A stretch of 64,000 nt of DNA from Bedellia somnulentella (GCA_963576735.1 OY755174.1:1426001-1490000); one strand, 5' to 3'. Counted from the first letter of the stretch, positions 1 through 11,338 are shown. Translations and numbers: made by a program. The notes: a model not told the origin generated them from the letters alone.

Positions 1-20
1 GGTCTTGCTTGTACCCACAG

Positions 21-165
21 ATATGAAGGTTGGCGCGGATTTTACAAAGGATTGAAGCCGAACATAGCCCGAGTGCTCCCCGCGACTATGATCACCTTCC
101 TCACTTACGAAAACGTGTCCCACTACATGTTGAACAAGAAGGAACCTTTGAAGATGGCGTCTTAG
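21..165 (+). CDS. Mitochondrial carrier, SLC25A32-like, last exon (partial)
   Basis: Final coding exon after an acceptor (cccacag, ends at 20); the first base completes a split codon. It encodes about 47 residues ending at TAG 163-165. Seen: the carrier signature stretch YEGWRGFYKGLKPN, then ARVLPATMITFLTYENVSHY, then a short basic tail. From family knowledge, the FYKG...N.xRVxPA...ITFxxYENVSH pattern at the C-terminus fits SLC25A32, the inner-membrane carrier moving folate or FAD into mitochondria. The exon covers the end of the third carrier repeat, including its last transmembrane helix. The rest of the gene lies upstream of the window. A related pyrimidine-nucleotide carrier is the main alternative. 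Confidence 0.85.
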
Positions 166-312
166 TACAAATTAGAAATATGAAGTTGAAATATGTTAGT
201 TACTAAATACATGTTGGAAATTAGATTGTTTTTTTTTATTGTAGTTACTAAAGCATAATCGATCATTCGTTTAGAAGTTTGAAATGTGTATTACTTTTCT
301 AATTATAATTAA
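166..312 (+). other. 3' UTR of the carrier gene (start)
   Basis: AT-rich sequence between the carrier stop codon and a Helitron-like insertion at 313. No AATAAA occurs before the insertion; the first good candidates are near 1097 and 1127, beyond it, so the insertion may lie inside the transcribed 3' UTR (inference). Confidence 0.4.
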
Positions 313-1095
313 CTAGCGACCCGCCCCGGCTTCGCACGGGTGCAATGCAAAATATACCTACTACAGAATGTCCTTATACACAACGTTCACAGCTTTTTTG
401 TCATTAGCCAATACAAACATGTTTAATTCTTAATATTTTCCTCGCTAGAGAGCTCCGATAAACGCGTGCGATCGCTGCAAATCATAAAGTGCTGTAAGGC
501 GAAGCGCGGCCATCGACGCGCTATTTATAGGCACGCGCCGCCGCCCGGCGCAAACAACTACGACCCTGCATTTTAAATTTGTAATATCTTCGGTAATATT
601 CACTTAAATTACATGCTGTAAAAAGCATATTGATCTATAATAAATGCACAATTTATTTAAGGTACTTAATTGGATAAGGATTAATGTTGTATTGTTTAAA
701 ATCACTTCGTAAATAACCATTTTTTAGTAAAGAATAAAAAAGGGTTATGTTGGGTTTTCCCTAAGAGATAGACATATACCATCGCGGACTTTTTTGTCGA
801 ACTTTTTAAGGTAAACAATACTGTAGTACATTATTTTGGTCTATCTCGTAGGGTTCAGCCAGCGTTTGCAATATAAGCGCAAAAAAACGTGCTTATTTAC
901 GACATCACATTAGAAACCTTTAAATTTATCAGTGTTTTTCTACTATATTATGCATTTATTATACATACAAACCTTCCTTAAGAATCACTCTATCTATTAA
1001 AAAAAACCGCATCAAAATCCGTTGCGTAGTTTTAAAGACCTAAGCATACATACGGACATACAGCGAAAGCGACTTTGTTTTATACTATGTATTGA
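313..1095 (-). mobile_element. Helitron-like element, family Hel-A, copy 1
   Basis: On the minus strand it starts TCAATACATAGTATAAAAC and ends in a small GC hairpin (CCCGTGCGAAGCCGGG) followed by GGTCGCTAG. The flanks are A on the 5' side and T on the 3' side, with no duplication, as expected for Helitron insertion between A and T. It aligns end to end with the plus-strand copy at 41498-42051, but carries about 230 bp extra between about 430 and 720 (GC-rich piece with cgatcgctgc). It has no coding capacity and is therefore non-autonomous. Confidence 0.75.
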
Positions 1096-1216
1096 TAATA
1101 AAATATCCAATATTTGTTGTACAAAACCCGAATAAATTTCTGGAGACGATATTGGAAGCTCTACCTATTTATAAAGGCATTCTTATATGCCCCAGGGTTT
1201 ATAGGAATATATAATA

Positions 1217-1440
1217 AAACATAATACATACATAAACGTTCACGCCGTTTATCCCCGGAGGGGTTGGCAGAGGTACCAATACTCCTGAACTCACATGGCA
1301 AGCGCCATCTAGTTACCAGAGAAGGTACCCACGTTTTGCTTAGACAGTGTACTCACGTGATAGGGGGCAGGCCTATCGCCGTTTTGTATGAATACACTGT
1401 CACATGACTAAGTACAACTCAGCCATGTGGGTATTGGTAT
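1217..1440 (-). repeat. SINE-B, 5'-truncated
   Basis: Tail (ATACATA)n then the conserved body (aacgttcacgccgtttatcc ... gactaagtacaactcagcca). It stops before the tRNA-like head. A full copy is at 24345-24707. Confidence 0.75.
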
Positions 1441-1736
1441 AGGAATATATATAGGGCCAATATAGGTCGTTTTATGTACTGTTAGGAAGGAGGAACGTTA
1501 TCTTCTGGTTGGTACAATAATAAAAAGGAATAATTAATGTAAACTAGAGGTCGCAGTTCCTAAGGGTGACCTCAGAGAACATTTCAGGGTCTAACATGCG
1601 GTGTTTAAAATGACAACTAGTTTGTCTGGAGCAAGACAACTAGGCAGTCTACCATATAGCATCACTTTAGGTATCAGGTAAAATTTCTCTTTTTATAGTA
1701 GGTACATTACAGTATCAACAGAGTATAGACTCCGAA

Positions 1737-1929
1737 AAATAAATAAAGGAAAGAATAATTTCGACACAGGCGGGATTCGAACCCGCGACCTCGGGTATAC
1801 GCCCCCGTCGCTCTTGCCAATTGAGCTACCGTGTCAATGGCTGCCAGCGTGAAATTCTTCTATCCTTTATTTATTCTTTATTTATTAGTAATACCACATG
1901 AGGTTTTCATGAACAAAAAGATTTAAATT
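1737..1929 (-). mobile_element. tRNA-like short element, copy 1
   Basis: Bases 1763-1835 on the minus strand form a 73-nt tRNA-like unit with a 7-bp acceptor stem (GACACGG/CTGTGTC), box A TAGCTCAATTGG and box B GGTTCGAATCC. It is bounded by inverted A/T-rich arms (aataaataaagg near 1736; ccttta-type near 1865) and a tail like that of copy 2 at 20039-20377. The likely target duplication begins ATAGAC (1725 and 1930), imperfect. The anticodon arm lacks a normal 7-nt loop, so this is read as a mobile element and not a functional tRNA gene. Confidence 0.65.
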
Positions 1930-2634
1930 ATAGACGCTGAATTTTGAATAAATGATCGATTTTGCTTTTGCGAGTGTAGTCTTTGATTGCTCATTTGTGT
2001 ATCAATTTTAAGTTAAGTTTATTGAACGGTAATCTTTTTTTTGTAGTTTAGTTATTTTTTAACAATAAATGTACATGTGTGTACCATCCCTTACATCCAG
2101 AAAAAATAACATGGTGTTTTTATAATTAACTCGGACGTTTAAAAAGGATTTGTAAAATTTTCACGTTTTTTTGTTAAGATTACGTTTTTTTACAAATTTT
2201 AGCACATAGTCATATTAAAGTAAGTGTTCCTATGTTTTTAGTAGTTATAGTAGCTGCAGGCAGCATGTGTGTGACTTTGCATTTATTTGTTACCTAATAT
2301 TGACCTTTCTTGTCCTATGTATGTTTAGTTTAATGGCTGTGTTACCACTAGGAGCTAAACATTGCTGTAATACTCAGTCATCACATCACAAATTAGTTAT
2401 TTATTTTAGTAGATTTTAAATAATTACAACGGTTTGGTTTGTTTCATTTTTGTGCTACATTTCTAGGATTTGTTCTTGGACAAAATTGAGATTATTCTGT
2501 ATGTATCATCAAATTTGAATTATACTGCAATATGAAAAAGCGTTTTTAATTTAATCATAGTAATAATATAACTAAAGTTATCTATCTACTACTATCTATC
2601 TACCTGGTGATCAATTTGATAAACTTTAAATAAA

Positions 2635-2895
2635 ATACATACATATAGTCACAAATATAAATCCCTAGAAGGGGTAGCCTAAGGTACAGAATAAAAAATA
2701 CCTCAACCGCTTTTGGAAGTAGAGGGGCGCAAAGATTGTAAAACAAAAATTATTAGTCAATGGTCATCATCGGCCCCATCAGTCCATCGGTCTTCAACAG
2801 CATCGCCCAAAAATCACTTAAATAGGCTCAATACCCTTAGTCGGCTCTTACTTAAACCTACGGGAAGAAATGGGGTAGTGTTAATCAGAGTCACT
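2635..2895 (-). repeat. SINE-A, diverged
   Basis: Tail catacata, then aaatccctagaaggggtagcc, agcatcgcccaaaaatcact and gaagaaatggggtagtg. An open frame of 63 codons here has no coding meaning. Confidence 0.75.
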
Positions 2896-2969
2896 TTTAA
2901 ATAAAAGTGTTGTGTTTGTCTTCAAATCAAAGTAAGTATGATATTTTCCGCCAATAAAAGTAATAACCA

Positions 2970-3208
2970 ATAAGTATTGCTGCCAACCTCTCCAGCTTCG
3001 TTTACATCCATCAATCTTTTCATATAGTACATGCTCTTTTATTCTTCATACTTCGTACGCCGGCCTTTTTGAGCACACACTCTATTTGGTCCAGGTGTGT
3101 CCTCCGTGGTCGTCCTCTACTCACATTACCTTCCACGTTGGCTCTATAGATCTCTATCACCAATTTACTGTCATCCGTCCTCTCTATGTGCCCAAACCAT
3201 CTCAACAT
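2970..3208 (-). pseudogene. RTE-3': C-terminus of an RTE-type LINE ORF
   Basis: The minus-strand frame reads LRWFGHIERTDDSKLVIEIY, then a GRPRRTHLDQIE box and KNKRACT. This is the familiar C-terminal tail of RTE-type retrotransposon polyproteins, followed downstream (2970-3030) by the KRLMDV / EAREV segment seen in the other RTE-3' copies. It abuts a Jockey/CR1-type fragment at about 3210. Confidence 0.7.
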
Positions 3209-3209
3209 T

Positions 3210-4625
3210 TAGCCGACAGCGTGCACCTCACATTTATACCTATACAATCAACGGAGTAGAGTTGCGTCGCGTGCAGGAGGTTCGAGATTTAGGGGTTGAC
3301 TTCACATCAAACCTTTCTTTTTGTAATCACATTGTCGACATTTGCAAGAAAGCGGCTTATTCCGTTTATCCACCCTAAAACAGCCACCCTAAGGCGGATA
3401 TTCGGAAACGCGTGTCCGTCTATCCACCCTGAACGGGGTGGATATCCGTAATGCATATAATATGTTTCTTCCGATTTTCTACCCTGTCTACGTACAGTCA
3501 TTTACGGAAAAGCGACCCTAAATTTTAATTTGTCACTTTTGTTAGGAGTTTTCTTCTTGTTATGGTTTCATTTGTCACATCGGTTATTTTAAATGGTTTT
3601 CACCCAAATACTACACACCAACCCTATAGGTAACAATAAATATTAATTTAAAACTTCCCACCAATTTATTTTTATTTAAACTGTAAGTAAGAAAGTAGGT
3701 ATGTTTATCTTAAGTATTTTAATGTTCACGAAGTTTCTTGGACCCATTTTGTGTTGTGTATGTTTCTGTAAATGACTGTACTTGGGGTAAAAAATCGAAA
3801 GAAACATTTTATTATGAATTCCGATTATCCACTCCGTTCAGGGTGGCTAGAAGGACATGCGTTTCCGAATATCCGACTTAGGGAGGCTGTTTTGGGGTGG
3901 ATAAACGGAATAAGCCAAGAAAGCTTTTAAAATGCTTGGTTTTATAATACGCACATCTCGTGAGTTTACAAATTTTAGAGCGATGAAGGCACTGTACAAT
4001 GCTTTAGTTAGGAGCAAACTTGAATTCAATTCAGTCATATGGGCTCCACATGAAACAAAATACTGTCTCATGTTGGAGAAAATCCAAAATAAATTTACTC
4101 GGTTCCTTTATTTTAAAATGTATGGAGTCTACCCTTACTATCCTTTGATGTACCCTACATTGTTCGTGTTGGGTATGGTAGGGTACACCAAACTGGGTGT
4201 GAGGAGGGAGCTCTATTTGATTGTTTATTTATTTAAAGTTTTGAGAGGTTCTACACAGAACACACTTATAATGAGCCAACTTCGACTGAATGTACAAAGT
4301 GGTGCGCTTAGACGGCGGCTGGGTCGTCTTCTAGCAGTTCCTGCATCGCGTACCAACTTACTGAGTGAGAGCTAACTTACGCGCGCCATAGTCGCGGTAA
4401 ACCATATTGCCGAACAAACAGATTTATTTTCTTGTTTCTTGGCTCACTTGCACACGCGTAGCCTTATATTTTTTGTGTTACGGTATGTAAAATTTAATTT
4501 GTGTGTAATATGGTAAATTTCTTTCTTTGTTTGTAAGCTTATGAATATATTGTCTTAATGTGAAGTATAGCCGAATTGGGTTTTAAAATCTGTAATGGCT
4601 ATATTTATGAATAAATAAATAAATA
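3210..4625 (+). pseudogene. Jockey/CR1-type LINE 3' fragment, interrupted by a DNA element
   Basis: Two coding blocks (3210-3353 and 3925-4372) form one open frame once the 563-bp insertion at 3354-3916 and one copy of its 8-bp duplication are removed. Seen: INGVELRRVQEVRDLGVDF, typical of the region after the reverse transcriptase palm, then KALYNALVRSKLEF and the C-terminal RRRLGRLLAVPASRTNLL. TAA at 4373 is an in-frame nonsense codon; reading beyond it still looks coding (LTRAIVAVNHIAEQ) to a second stop near 4515. It ends in a (AATA)n tail at about 4610-4625. It is 5'-truncated and dead. Confidence 0.8.
3354..3916. mobile_element. 563-bp TIR element (hAT-like MITE) inside a LINE
   Basis: Inverted ends GGCTTATTCCGTTTATCCAC match each other for roughly 150 bp with few mismatches. 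It is flanked by the 8-bp direct repeat AAGAAAGC (3346-3353, 3917-3924). Removing the element plus one repeat restores the LINE reading frame. An 8-bp duplication suits hAT-type transposases. No ORF of its own. Confidence 0.85.
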
Positions 4626-5790
4626 AACATTCCTTTTTTATCTTTTTTACAATATCATCTTTTGGAATTAAATGGGAATTTAAAGTTAATTTAATTTAAA
4701 TAAAAGATACACGAAACTACGTGGGATGTTTTCTCTTATAAATTATGTATTAAATAAATTAAACTCCTAGATAAAGGAAACTAGATTTCAGCCTCTATTG
4801 ATTGACATCAAACTAGTATATTCGGCCAACTTCAATAGGCACCGATTGCTATCATAACGTCTAAGAATAATTAAGTCATTCTTTGGAAACTTTTATACAT
4901 ACCAAATATAGAATTCAAACAGGTCTTGACGATTTTGTTTGGACAAAATATTTAATTACATTATTAGTATAAATTATTTACAATATATTGATACAATAAA
5001 TAGAGTGTGCTCATAAAGGCAGGTGTCCGAAGTGTGAAGAATAAAAGAGCATGTATGAAAAGATGATGGATGTAAACGAAGCAAGAGAGTATGCCATGAT
5101 CGTACTAAGTGGCGATCGATAGTCTCTGCCTACCCTAATGGGAACTAACAGCGTGAGAATAAAGTATGGCAAAAATTATGGAAATACTTAATGATATAAA
5201 AAATATATTTAAGAGCACTGCCACTAGGGGTAGGGTTCCGAAAAGGCCGACTGCATTGCCCTTTTGTATGGCAATACTTATTATAACTATATACTGGGAG
5301 GAACTTATTATATGGACAAAATACATGGCAACACTAGGATCCCCGAGGTTCCTAAAATAACTAGGCGCGTCTGGACCGAGGGTTTCCGTTTCGACAAGAA
5401 GGCCACATTCCCTCGACCCTCAGTAGCCGCAGTTTCGAAAAAAGGTGTATTGTTTCATGTATTAAATTTCGAATTTCGAATACCGTTCCACCTTAAAAAT
5501 CACTTACATTTACATGACACATATCAACATTTCTTGGAGTCGGTATATTCTATATTAAATTTAAAGACTATTATCTGTGTTTTTTTCTTTGTTTAATTAA
5601 TTTATTATTACTCGGTATATCAGTAATGGAAAGTTAATTAAATGTTTTGGTGCATTGACCTTTCTCTGGATTGAGTTATTGCTAAGTAAGAGTCAATTCC
5701 TACTACAGAGCAGAGCCGCGAGCGCGCGAATTAAACTTGTATAACACATTTATACTGTTAGACTATAATAATATAGCCATGCGTGTATTA
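4626..5790. other. Unassigned AT-rich sequence with an RTE-3' remnant
   Basis: No gene recognised. A short RTE-3' piece lies at about 5005-5160 (+), reading KRMMDVNEARE-like then the AYPNGN-type end. The 110-codon open frame at 5264-5596 resembles no known family and starts at no convincing context. Confidence 0.5.
5005..5160 (+). repeat. RTE-3' LINE tail fragment
   Basis: Contains gaataaaagagcatgtatga, gatggatgtaaacgaagc and tctctgcctaccctaatggg, the recurrent 3' end of the RTE-type LINE. Confidence 0.7.
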
Positions 5791-5937
5791 CGGGCTTAGC
5801 ATATCACAACCCCTTTCTACCCACAGGTGTCGTAAGAAACGACTATGCGGTTGGAAACCCATTACCAATGATACTTTATTTCTACCATCTTGTCCCCTAT
5901 CAACTTCCAAATGAGACTGAGTAGTTTTTAGATCTAA
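5791..5937 (+). repeat. SINE-A, truncated, divergent subfamily
   Basis: cgggcttagcatatcacaac, then cacaggtgtcgtaagaaacg, tgcggttggaaacccattac and cccctatcaacttcc. It abuts an oppositely oriented copy. Confidence 0.6.
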
Positions 5938-5938
5938 C

Positions 5939-6183
5939 ATACATACATATACTCACGGCTATAAATCTCAGGAAGGGGTAGCCAGAGCTAAAGATTTAGA
6001 AATTCCTCAGCCACTTTTGGAAATTTGAGTGGGGAAAAGATAGTAAAAATAAAGGTTGTTGGTGATGGGTCTCCAACCGCATCGCCCAAAAATCCCTTAA
6101 TAGCCCCATACCGTTAGTCGCCTCTTACGAACACCCACCGGAAGAAATGGGGTAGTGATATTCTAAACCGACACTACACGGCA
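5939..6183 (-). repeat. SINE-A, near full length
   Basis: Tail (catacata), centre accgcatcgcccaaaaatcc and head ending gacactacacggc. Confidence 0.85.
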
Positions 6184-6199
6184 AAGATCTAAATCATTG

Positions 6200-6287
6200 T
6201 ATACCCCTTTTTGGGATTTATGGTCGTGAGTTGAGTCGAGTGTTGTAGAAAGGGTAGTAACATTCTAAGCCGGTACTACACGGCAAA
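6200..6287. repeat. SINE-A remnants, two fragments in opposite orientation
   Basis: 6205-6235 resembles the 3' part (tttttgggatttatggtcgt, plus). 6247-6287 resembles the head (cattctaagccggtactac, minus). Confidence 0.5.
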
Positions 6288-6594
6288 TGTTGAGTAGGTA
6301 CTTGCTTGTAATTTAAATAAAATATTTTGATGAGGTATTGGTAGGTTGCCTGTAAATCTGGTTTTCGGACGAATCAGATGATAATTCTGCGAGATAACAC
6401 CTAGTGACATCTACACAGATAACAATGGACGCATCAAAAGAACGTTGATCCATCGAGGATTTATAAATATACCTATGCAGTGCATTATTGATTTTATTTG
6501 TATTAATTGAGAAGACCAGACACCCATCTATCCAAGTATTAGGTGGTTAAAGTGGCATGCGTATGGCAAAAGAAGGCCGGCCCCCTGATTATGT

Positions 6595-6735
6595 ATCTTT
6601 TCCAAGTGACGATTGTGTCGCAAGCTCCACGATTGTCGTTGTCAATGTCATAAATTTGTATGCAATGTGACACATTTGACAGCGACAATATTGCAACTTG
6701 CGACACAATCGCGGTCGCTAAAGATACATAATCAG
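6595..6735. mobile_element. 141-bp MITE with long imperfect TIRs
   Basis: Ends CTGATTATGTATCTTT / AAAGATACATAATCAG. The arms continue with GATTGTGTCGCAAG and its complement, so nearly the whole element folds on itself. It lies in a degraded LINE tail. Confidence 0.75.
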
Positions 6736-6925
6736 CCCGCGGGTCACCGCCTTAACAACTGGAGGCGCTCAGTTTAAAAAGAGGCGGCCTCAACTGAACT
6801 TAGCTGGAAGGACCTGGAAGCTGCCTGTTCATGTGCGATCGCGAAAAGTGGAGCTGTCTTCTTCAGGCCCTATGTCGCTGATGAGGGATAACATGACTAC
6901 ATCATCATCATTTACATTAATTTAG
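6736..6925 (+). pseudogene. Degraded LINE 3' end with (CAT)n-type tail
   Basis: One frame reads CDREKWSCLLQALCR followed by stops and a short (atc)n tail at about 6900-6912. The DREKW...L.ALC pattern recalls the extreme C-terminus of RTE-like LINE proteins. Assignment is tentative. Confidence 0.4.
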
Positions 6926-6944
6926 TTACATATCTTTTCTCAAA

Positions 6945-7190
6945 TAAGCCGTATATCCCAGAAGGAATGGCAGAGGTACTAATATTTCTGAACATCACGT
7001 GAATTGTCACCTGGTGTTCATACAGTTCACACCGCACAGCAATCATTTGAATAGCAACAAAACCTTAGGTGCCTTATACGACACCCGACCCGCGGATAGA
7101 AATGGAATAGTGCTTTTCTTAGCTGACATAACACATCCAGACTGTAAATTAAAATCAAGGATACTCTACACTAGGGATCGGCCCTGTGGT
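6945..7190 (-). repeat. SINE-B fragment fused to SINE-A-like head sequence
   Basis: 6953-7020 matches the 3' body of SINE-B (cagaggtactaatatttctg aacatcacgtg). 7060-7110 resembles the SINE-A head region (ccttatacgacaccc, gatagaaatgg). 7150-7186 recurs inverted at about 9775-9820 (aaggatactctacacta / its complement). Confidence 0.5.
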
Positions 7191-7526
7191 ACTTTATCTT
7201 TATAACGTTATGCAAATAATAATAATATCGCAACAGAAATATTCCATATGCCGTTTTCTCTTTCTAACCTTCCGAGCTTAACCTTTTGAAAAAGAGAGCA
7301 ATACATGTTTCCTTCTTGTTGTTTATGGCAAAATTTCGTCAAGACGTTTCGATTATGATAGTGCGTACCTAGATCGGCCAACTTAATTGCCATTTGATCT
7401 GTCAAGTTGCTTTGTAAACAAAAGTGTTGATTGCGTTTATTGTGTTTTGGACATTGATTTTTCAACTTTAGGACCAAAAAATTGCACAGGCAATAAGTGC
7501 ACAATGCCTTGTTGCTTTATTAAAGA

Positions 7527-8291
7527 CTAGTGGATCGTCCCAGCTTCGCACGGGTAGCGTTGTTTTTTTAAATATCTGAGGTTTCTTTCTTCAGTCCCTG
7601 CTTAAGCATTGTGAAATTCAGCGCAATGTTTCAATTTATTTAATTTATAGCACTCCCTAAACAGTGTAGTTTGGTGATTTTGAATGCGCTTTAATGAACG
7701 GTTCAGTATTTCCATTAAATAGCAAATTTTGGAATAAAACGCTATGAAGTATTTATAACAATCTGAAAAATAAATCATTACGTGATGTAGGATGCAAGTA
7801 TGATTTTATGAAGATTTTATGTATAATTTCGGTGTTTGTCTACCGATTTCTATGATTCTTTTTTTATTGAATAGGTAATAATGTTACCTTTTTTAAATTA
7901 GGGATGAGTGAGAGGTTTACAAACGTAAGAGTAAACAAATATAATCAGAATGTTCCGAACTGCTAAGCAATCAGGAATTACACGTGTTATTGTGAGTCAA
8001 CCGTAAAAGATAGACATAAACTGTTAAGGATTTTTTTTTAGATAATTTTATGCAGAATTTTTCCATCGTACATGATTTCTATGTAAGTTTAACCATTAAG
8101 GCTGCACACGCGACGGAAGCTTAAAAAATGGAGTTACTTCTCCCGTTTTCCCAAAATTTCCCAAAATTCCCCTTTACTACTCTGCTGGAAAGTATACAAA
8201 AACCTGCGCAGGAGTATGAAGAATAATTGTACCAAGTTTCGTTAGGATCCGTCGAGTAGTTTTTGTTTCCATAAGGAACATACAAACCGAA

Positions 8292-8334
<43 letters not shown>

Positions 8335-8480
8335 AAGACAGACAGACAGACAAAAATTTTACTAATTGCATTTTTGGCATCAGTATCGATCCCTAATCAT
8401 CACCTGATAGTTATTTTGAAAATATATTTCATGTACAGAATTGACCTCTCTACAGATTTATTATAAGTATAGATAGAAGA
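7527..8480 (-). mobile_element. Helitron-like element, family Hel-B, complete copy
   Basis: On the minus strand it starts TCTTCTATCTATACTTATAA and ends CGTGCGAAGCTGGG...ATCCACTAG, flanked by A and T with no duplication. It holds a (CAGA)n microsatellite at 8290-8353. The 67-codon open frame over that tract is spurious. It is non-coding and serves as the template for reading the interrupted copy at 10515-14544. Confidence 0.8.
8290..8353. repeat. (CAGA)n microsatellite
   Basis: About 16 tetranucleotide units, one interrupted (agaaag), inside Hel-B. A matching tract is in the second Hel-B copy. Confidence 0.95.
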
Positions 8481-9174
8481 TTGTAGCGCCCGTAATAGCG
8501 AAAATCAGCCTCAATTAACTTTGCACAAGTAAGTAATTATTTTCTTTCTTTTCACTTCGGTCAAGTGTATTTTTTTGGTGTATTTCATGCTTCCTCGATG
8601 TGATCAGAGGAAACTTCATGATCATTGTAATATTTTCGCCATAAAAGGCTTAGTTTTCATGATTTCTTCCAAAATTATTTCCTCTCATTGTTTACCTAGT
8701 GATGTGAAACACTGATCATTTAGTATTATCGATGTTTAAGTACTATCAGATTCGGTTTAAGTTGGTTGGTAGGTTAACCTATTAAAAATCTAAATGCCTT
8801 CCAAAATGTAGGTAACATTATTTTCATAGTTTACACTTTTCTTCACATTTATTACTTTGAGGTGGTTATTGATTACTAAAATTAAATAATTTCAGGTTTC
8901 CTACAAGTGAAGCACGAAGAAGAAAGTGGCTTGATTTATGATTATGATAACATCAACCATCGGCATAAAAATTGGCATTGCATTTTAAAAAAATGGTATG
9001 GTTTATCATAAAAAAATCACGAATGAAAAGGTTTCATTCAGAACGTGTTATAACAAATTGACGTTATTTAAAAATGAATAAATGTGACATTTTTAATTTA
9101 AATACGTTGTTTTTTTAGTATTTATATGTACGATCTTGCAATATAAGTCAAGCACAGCATCAATATTTTGTTGT
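8481..9174. other. No feature recognised
   Basis: AT-rich sequence without a coding frame, repeat or RNA gene that I can support. Confidence 0.5.
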
Positions 9175-9188
9175 ACGTGTACGACAAC

Positions 9189-9403
9189 TGTGTAGTGTCG
9201 GCTTAGAATAGCACTACCCCATTTCTTCCGGTGGATGTACGTAAGAGACGAATTTTGGGCGATGCGGTTGGACACCCATCACCAACAACCTTTATTTTAC
9301 CAACTTCTCCCCACTCAACTTCCCAAAGGTGACTGAGAAATTTGTCATTCCTTAGCTCTGGCTACCCCATCTAGGGATTTATAGCCGTAAGTAAGTATAT
9401 GTA
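9189..9403 (+). repeat. SINE-A with exact 14-bp target duplication
   Basis: Head ctgtgtagtgtcggcttaga to the tail ccgtaagtaagtatatgta. Flanked by ACGTGTACGACAAC at 9175-9188 and 9404-9417. About 35 bp after the head are missing relative to other copies. Confidence 0.9.
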
Positions 9404-9417
9404 ACGTGTACGACAAC

Positions 9418-10138
9418 CGATTTAAAGTCGTCCTTGAGCATATGACACCCATGATTAATCTCACTGAACCACTGATCGATGCACTGCTTTTAACTTACCC
9501 CACGCCGAAAATCATAATAAATTATCGCTCGAAAATGTTCATGAGTTAAATCCATGGTGATGTGTGATCCATGGTGGCGAAACAAAGGTTTAAAACTGGT
9601 GTTCAAATATCTAGATATCAATTAAAAGTATTTGTCCACTGTTGAAATAAATTATTTCTACATAAACATGTTGGCAAATTTATCGATATTTTTCTATTCT
9701 GATTCTTGCATATACAACCCTAGGTCAGCCATTTTAAGTGCCAATAGGCCACGCCCCCTGCTACGCTCTGAGAGTGTTTAGGGCCGATCCATAGTGTAGA
9801 GTATCCTTGATTAAAATGCCATGAAAGCTTGCTGACTGTACGACGTATCAAATTGTACAAAATTTCCTGTTGGAGAGGGGGTAATGTAGCGACGCGCTAT
9901 CAGTACACAATGACGCGCACTACATATAAACGCTGACAGTGCAAGAAGATCACATTCCACAGCAACACGAAACCAAGCAATATACGTCACACGCGTCATC
10001 AATACTCGCCACACAAACCGTACATCGCGAAATCGAAGTTTCTAAAACATTTACTATATATACAAGTTCCAACTTAGTACAGTTGGACCGCGGTCCCCAG
10101 GCATACCACCGCCTGGCGGAAGATCTTCCCTTTTCCTC
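9418..10138. other. Unassigned sequence, no gene supported
   Basis: The 80- and 67-codon frames near 9811-10181 overlap one another and a SINE, and look like chance. 9775-9822 is an inverted copy of 7150-7186. Confidence 0.4.
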
Positions 10139-10140
10139 CA

Positions 10141-10348
10141 CACATACATATACTCAGGGCCATATATCCCAAAAGGGGTAGCCAGATGTTCAGAGCTAGA
10201 AACTCCTCAGCTTCATTTGGAAGTTGATGGGGGATAAGATGGTAGTAATAAAGTATTGTTGGTGGCTTAAAAAAGCCCCATACCGTTAGTCGCCTCTTGC
10301 GATACCCTTGGGTAGACAGGGGCAGTGACATACTAAGCCGGGACAGTT
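10141..10348 (-). repeat. SINE-A, internally deleted
   Basis: Tail cacatacatatactc; the GGTTGGAGACC region is missing; head taagccgggaca. Belongs to the subfamily with a gggtagacaggggcag variant. Confidence 0.75.
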
Positions 10349-10995
10349 AAAAAAATGACCCTAGAAGACACCTACTCCATGAATCATGGTAACCTAGTTA
10401 TTTTCCATATTACACTTGTAAATACTGATTTGTTTTATCTTATCTGTAAGCGATTTATTATCATTCAATTGTGAACGGTAGCTATATTGTCTAGTGTCCT
10501 AAGTTTATTTAGAACTAGTGGATCGGCCCAGCTTCGCACGGGTAGCGTTGTTTTATTAATATCTGAGGTTTCTTCAAACACTGCTCAAGATTTGTGAAAT
10601 TTAGCGCAATGATTACTACTTAGAGCACTCCTGAATAGTGTAGCCATAGAGTAAAGAAATACACTGGAAATAGAGAGCCTTCTTGCTTAGTGATAACCCC
10701 TCACTCGTGAGGTACCTCGTTTGAGTTACTCGTCGCGAGAAAATGAGGGAGTTCTCGTATTTGAAATATAAACCACCTCACGTAGCTCCTCACTTTTTCG
10801 AGGCGCGAGTCGAGGCAGCACTCGAATAGACCAAAGTGAGTGAGTGAGTTACCGACTATTTAAATGTTGAGTCGATACATACATTATACTCGTGTCGCGG
10901 TTGAAGGAGTCGGGTCAGTTTGATGGAATGATTAGTCAGTTTATTTTAGCGTTTTCTTACAAATAGTACCCTTTTTAATTTTACCTTAGATTAGC

Positions 10996-11338
10996 TTACA
11001 TACATATATACATACATATACTCACGGCCATAAATCCCAAAACGGGGTAGCCAGAGCTGCAGAGCTAGAATCTCCTCAGCCACATTTGTATATTGATAGG
11101 GGAGTAGATGGCAGAATAGTAGTATAGTTGGTGATGGGTTTCCAACCGCATCGTCCAAAAACCACTAAAGGCCCCATACCCTTAGTCACCTCTTACGACA
11201 CCCGTGGGTAGAAAGGGGTAGCGACATTCTAAGCCGGCACTACACGGCAATCTAAGCCGGCACTACACGGCAATCTAAGCCGGCACTACACGGCAATCTA
11301 AGTCGGCACTACACGGCAAAGCCGGCACTACACGGCAA
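10996..11338 (-). repeat. SINE-A with its 5' end tandemly repeated
   Basis: Normal body, but the head (tctaagccggcactacacggc aa) is repeated: four 23-bp units (11228-11250, 11251-11273, 11274-11296, 11297-11319) plus a partial fifth to 11338, nearly identical. Confidence 0.9.

Noticed and set aside
5264..5596. 110-codon open frame
   Set aside because: No domain, no splice or start context, AT-rich background.
8290..8353. CRISPR-like short repeats
   Set aside because: A tetranucleotide microsatellite without spacers, in a eukaryotic genome.
8177..8380. Small protein with repeated Cys-Leu-Ser-Val units
   Set aside because: It is the translation of the (CAGA)n microsatellite inside a Helitron.
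11228..11338. CRISPR-like or satellite array of 23-bp repeats
   Set aside because: Units are contiguous with no spacers and are copies of the adjoining SINE head.
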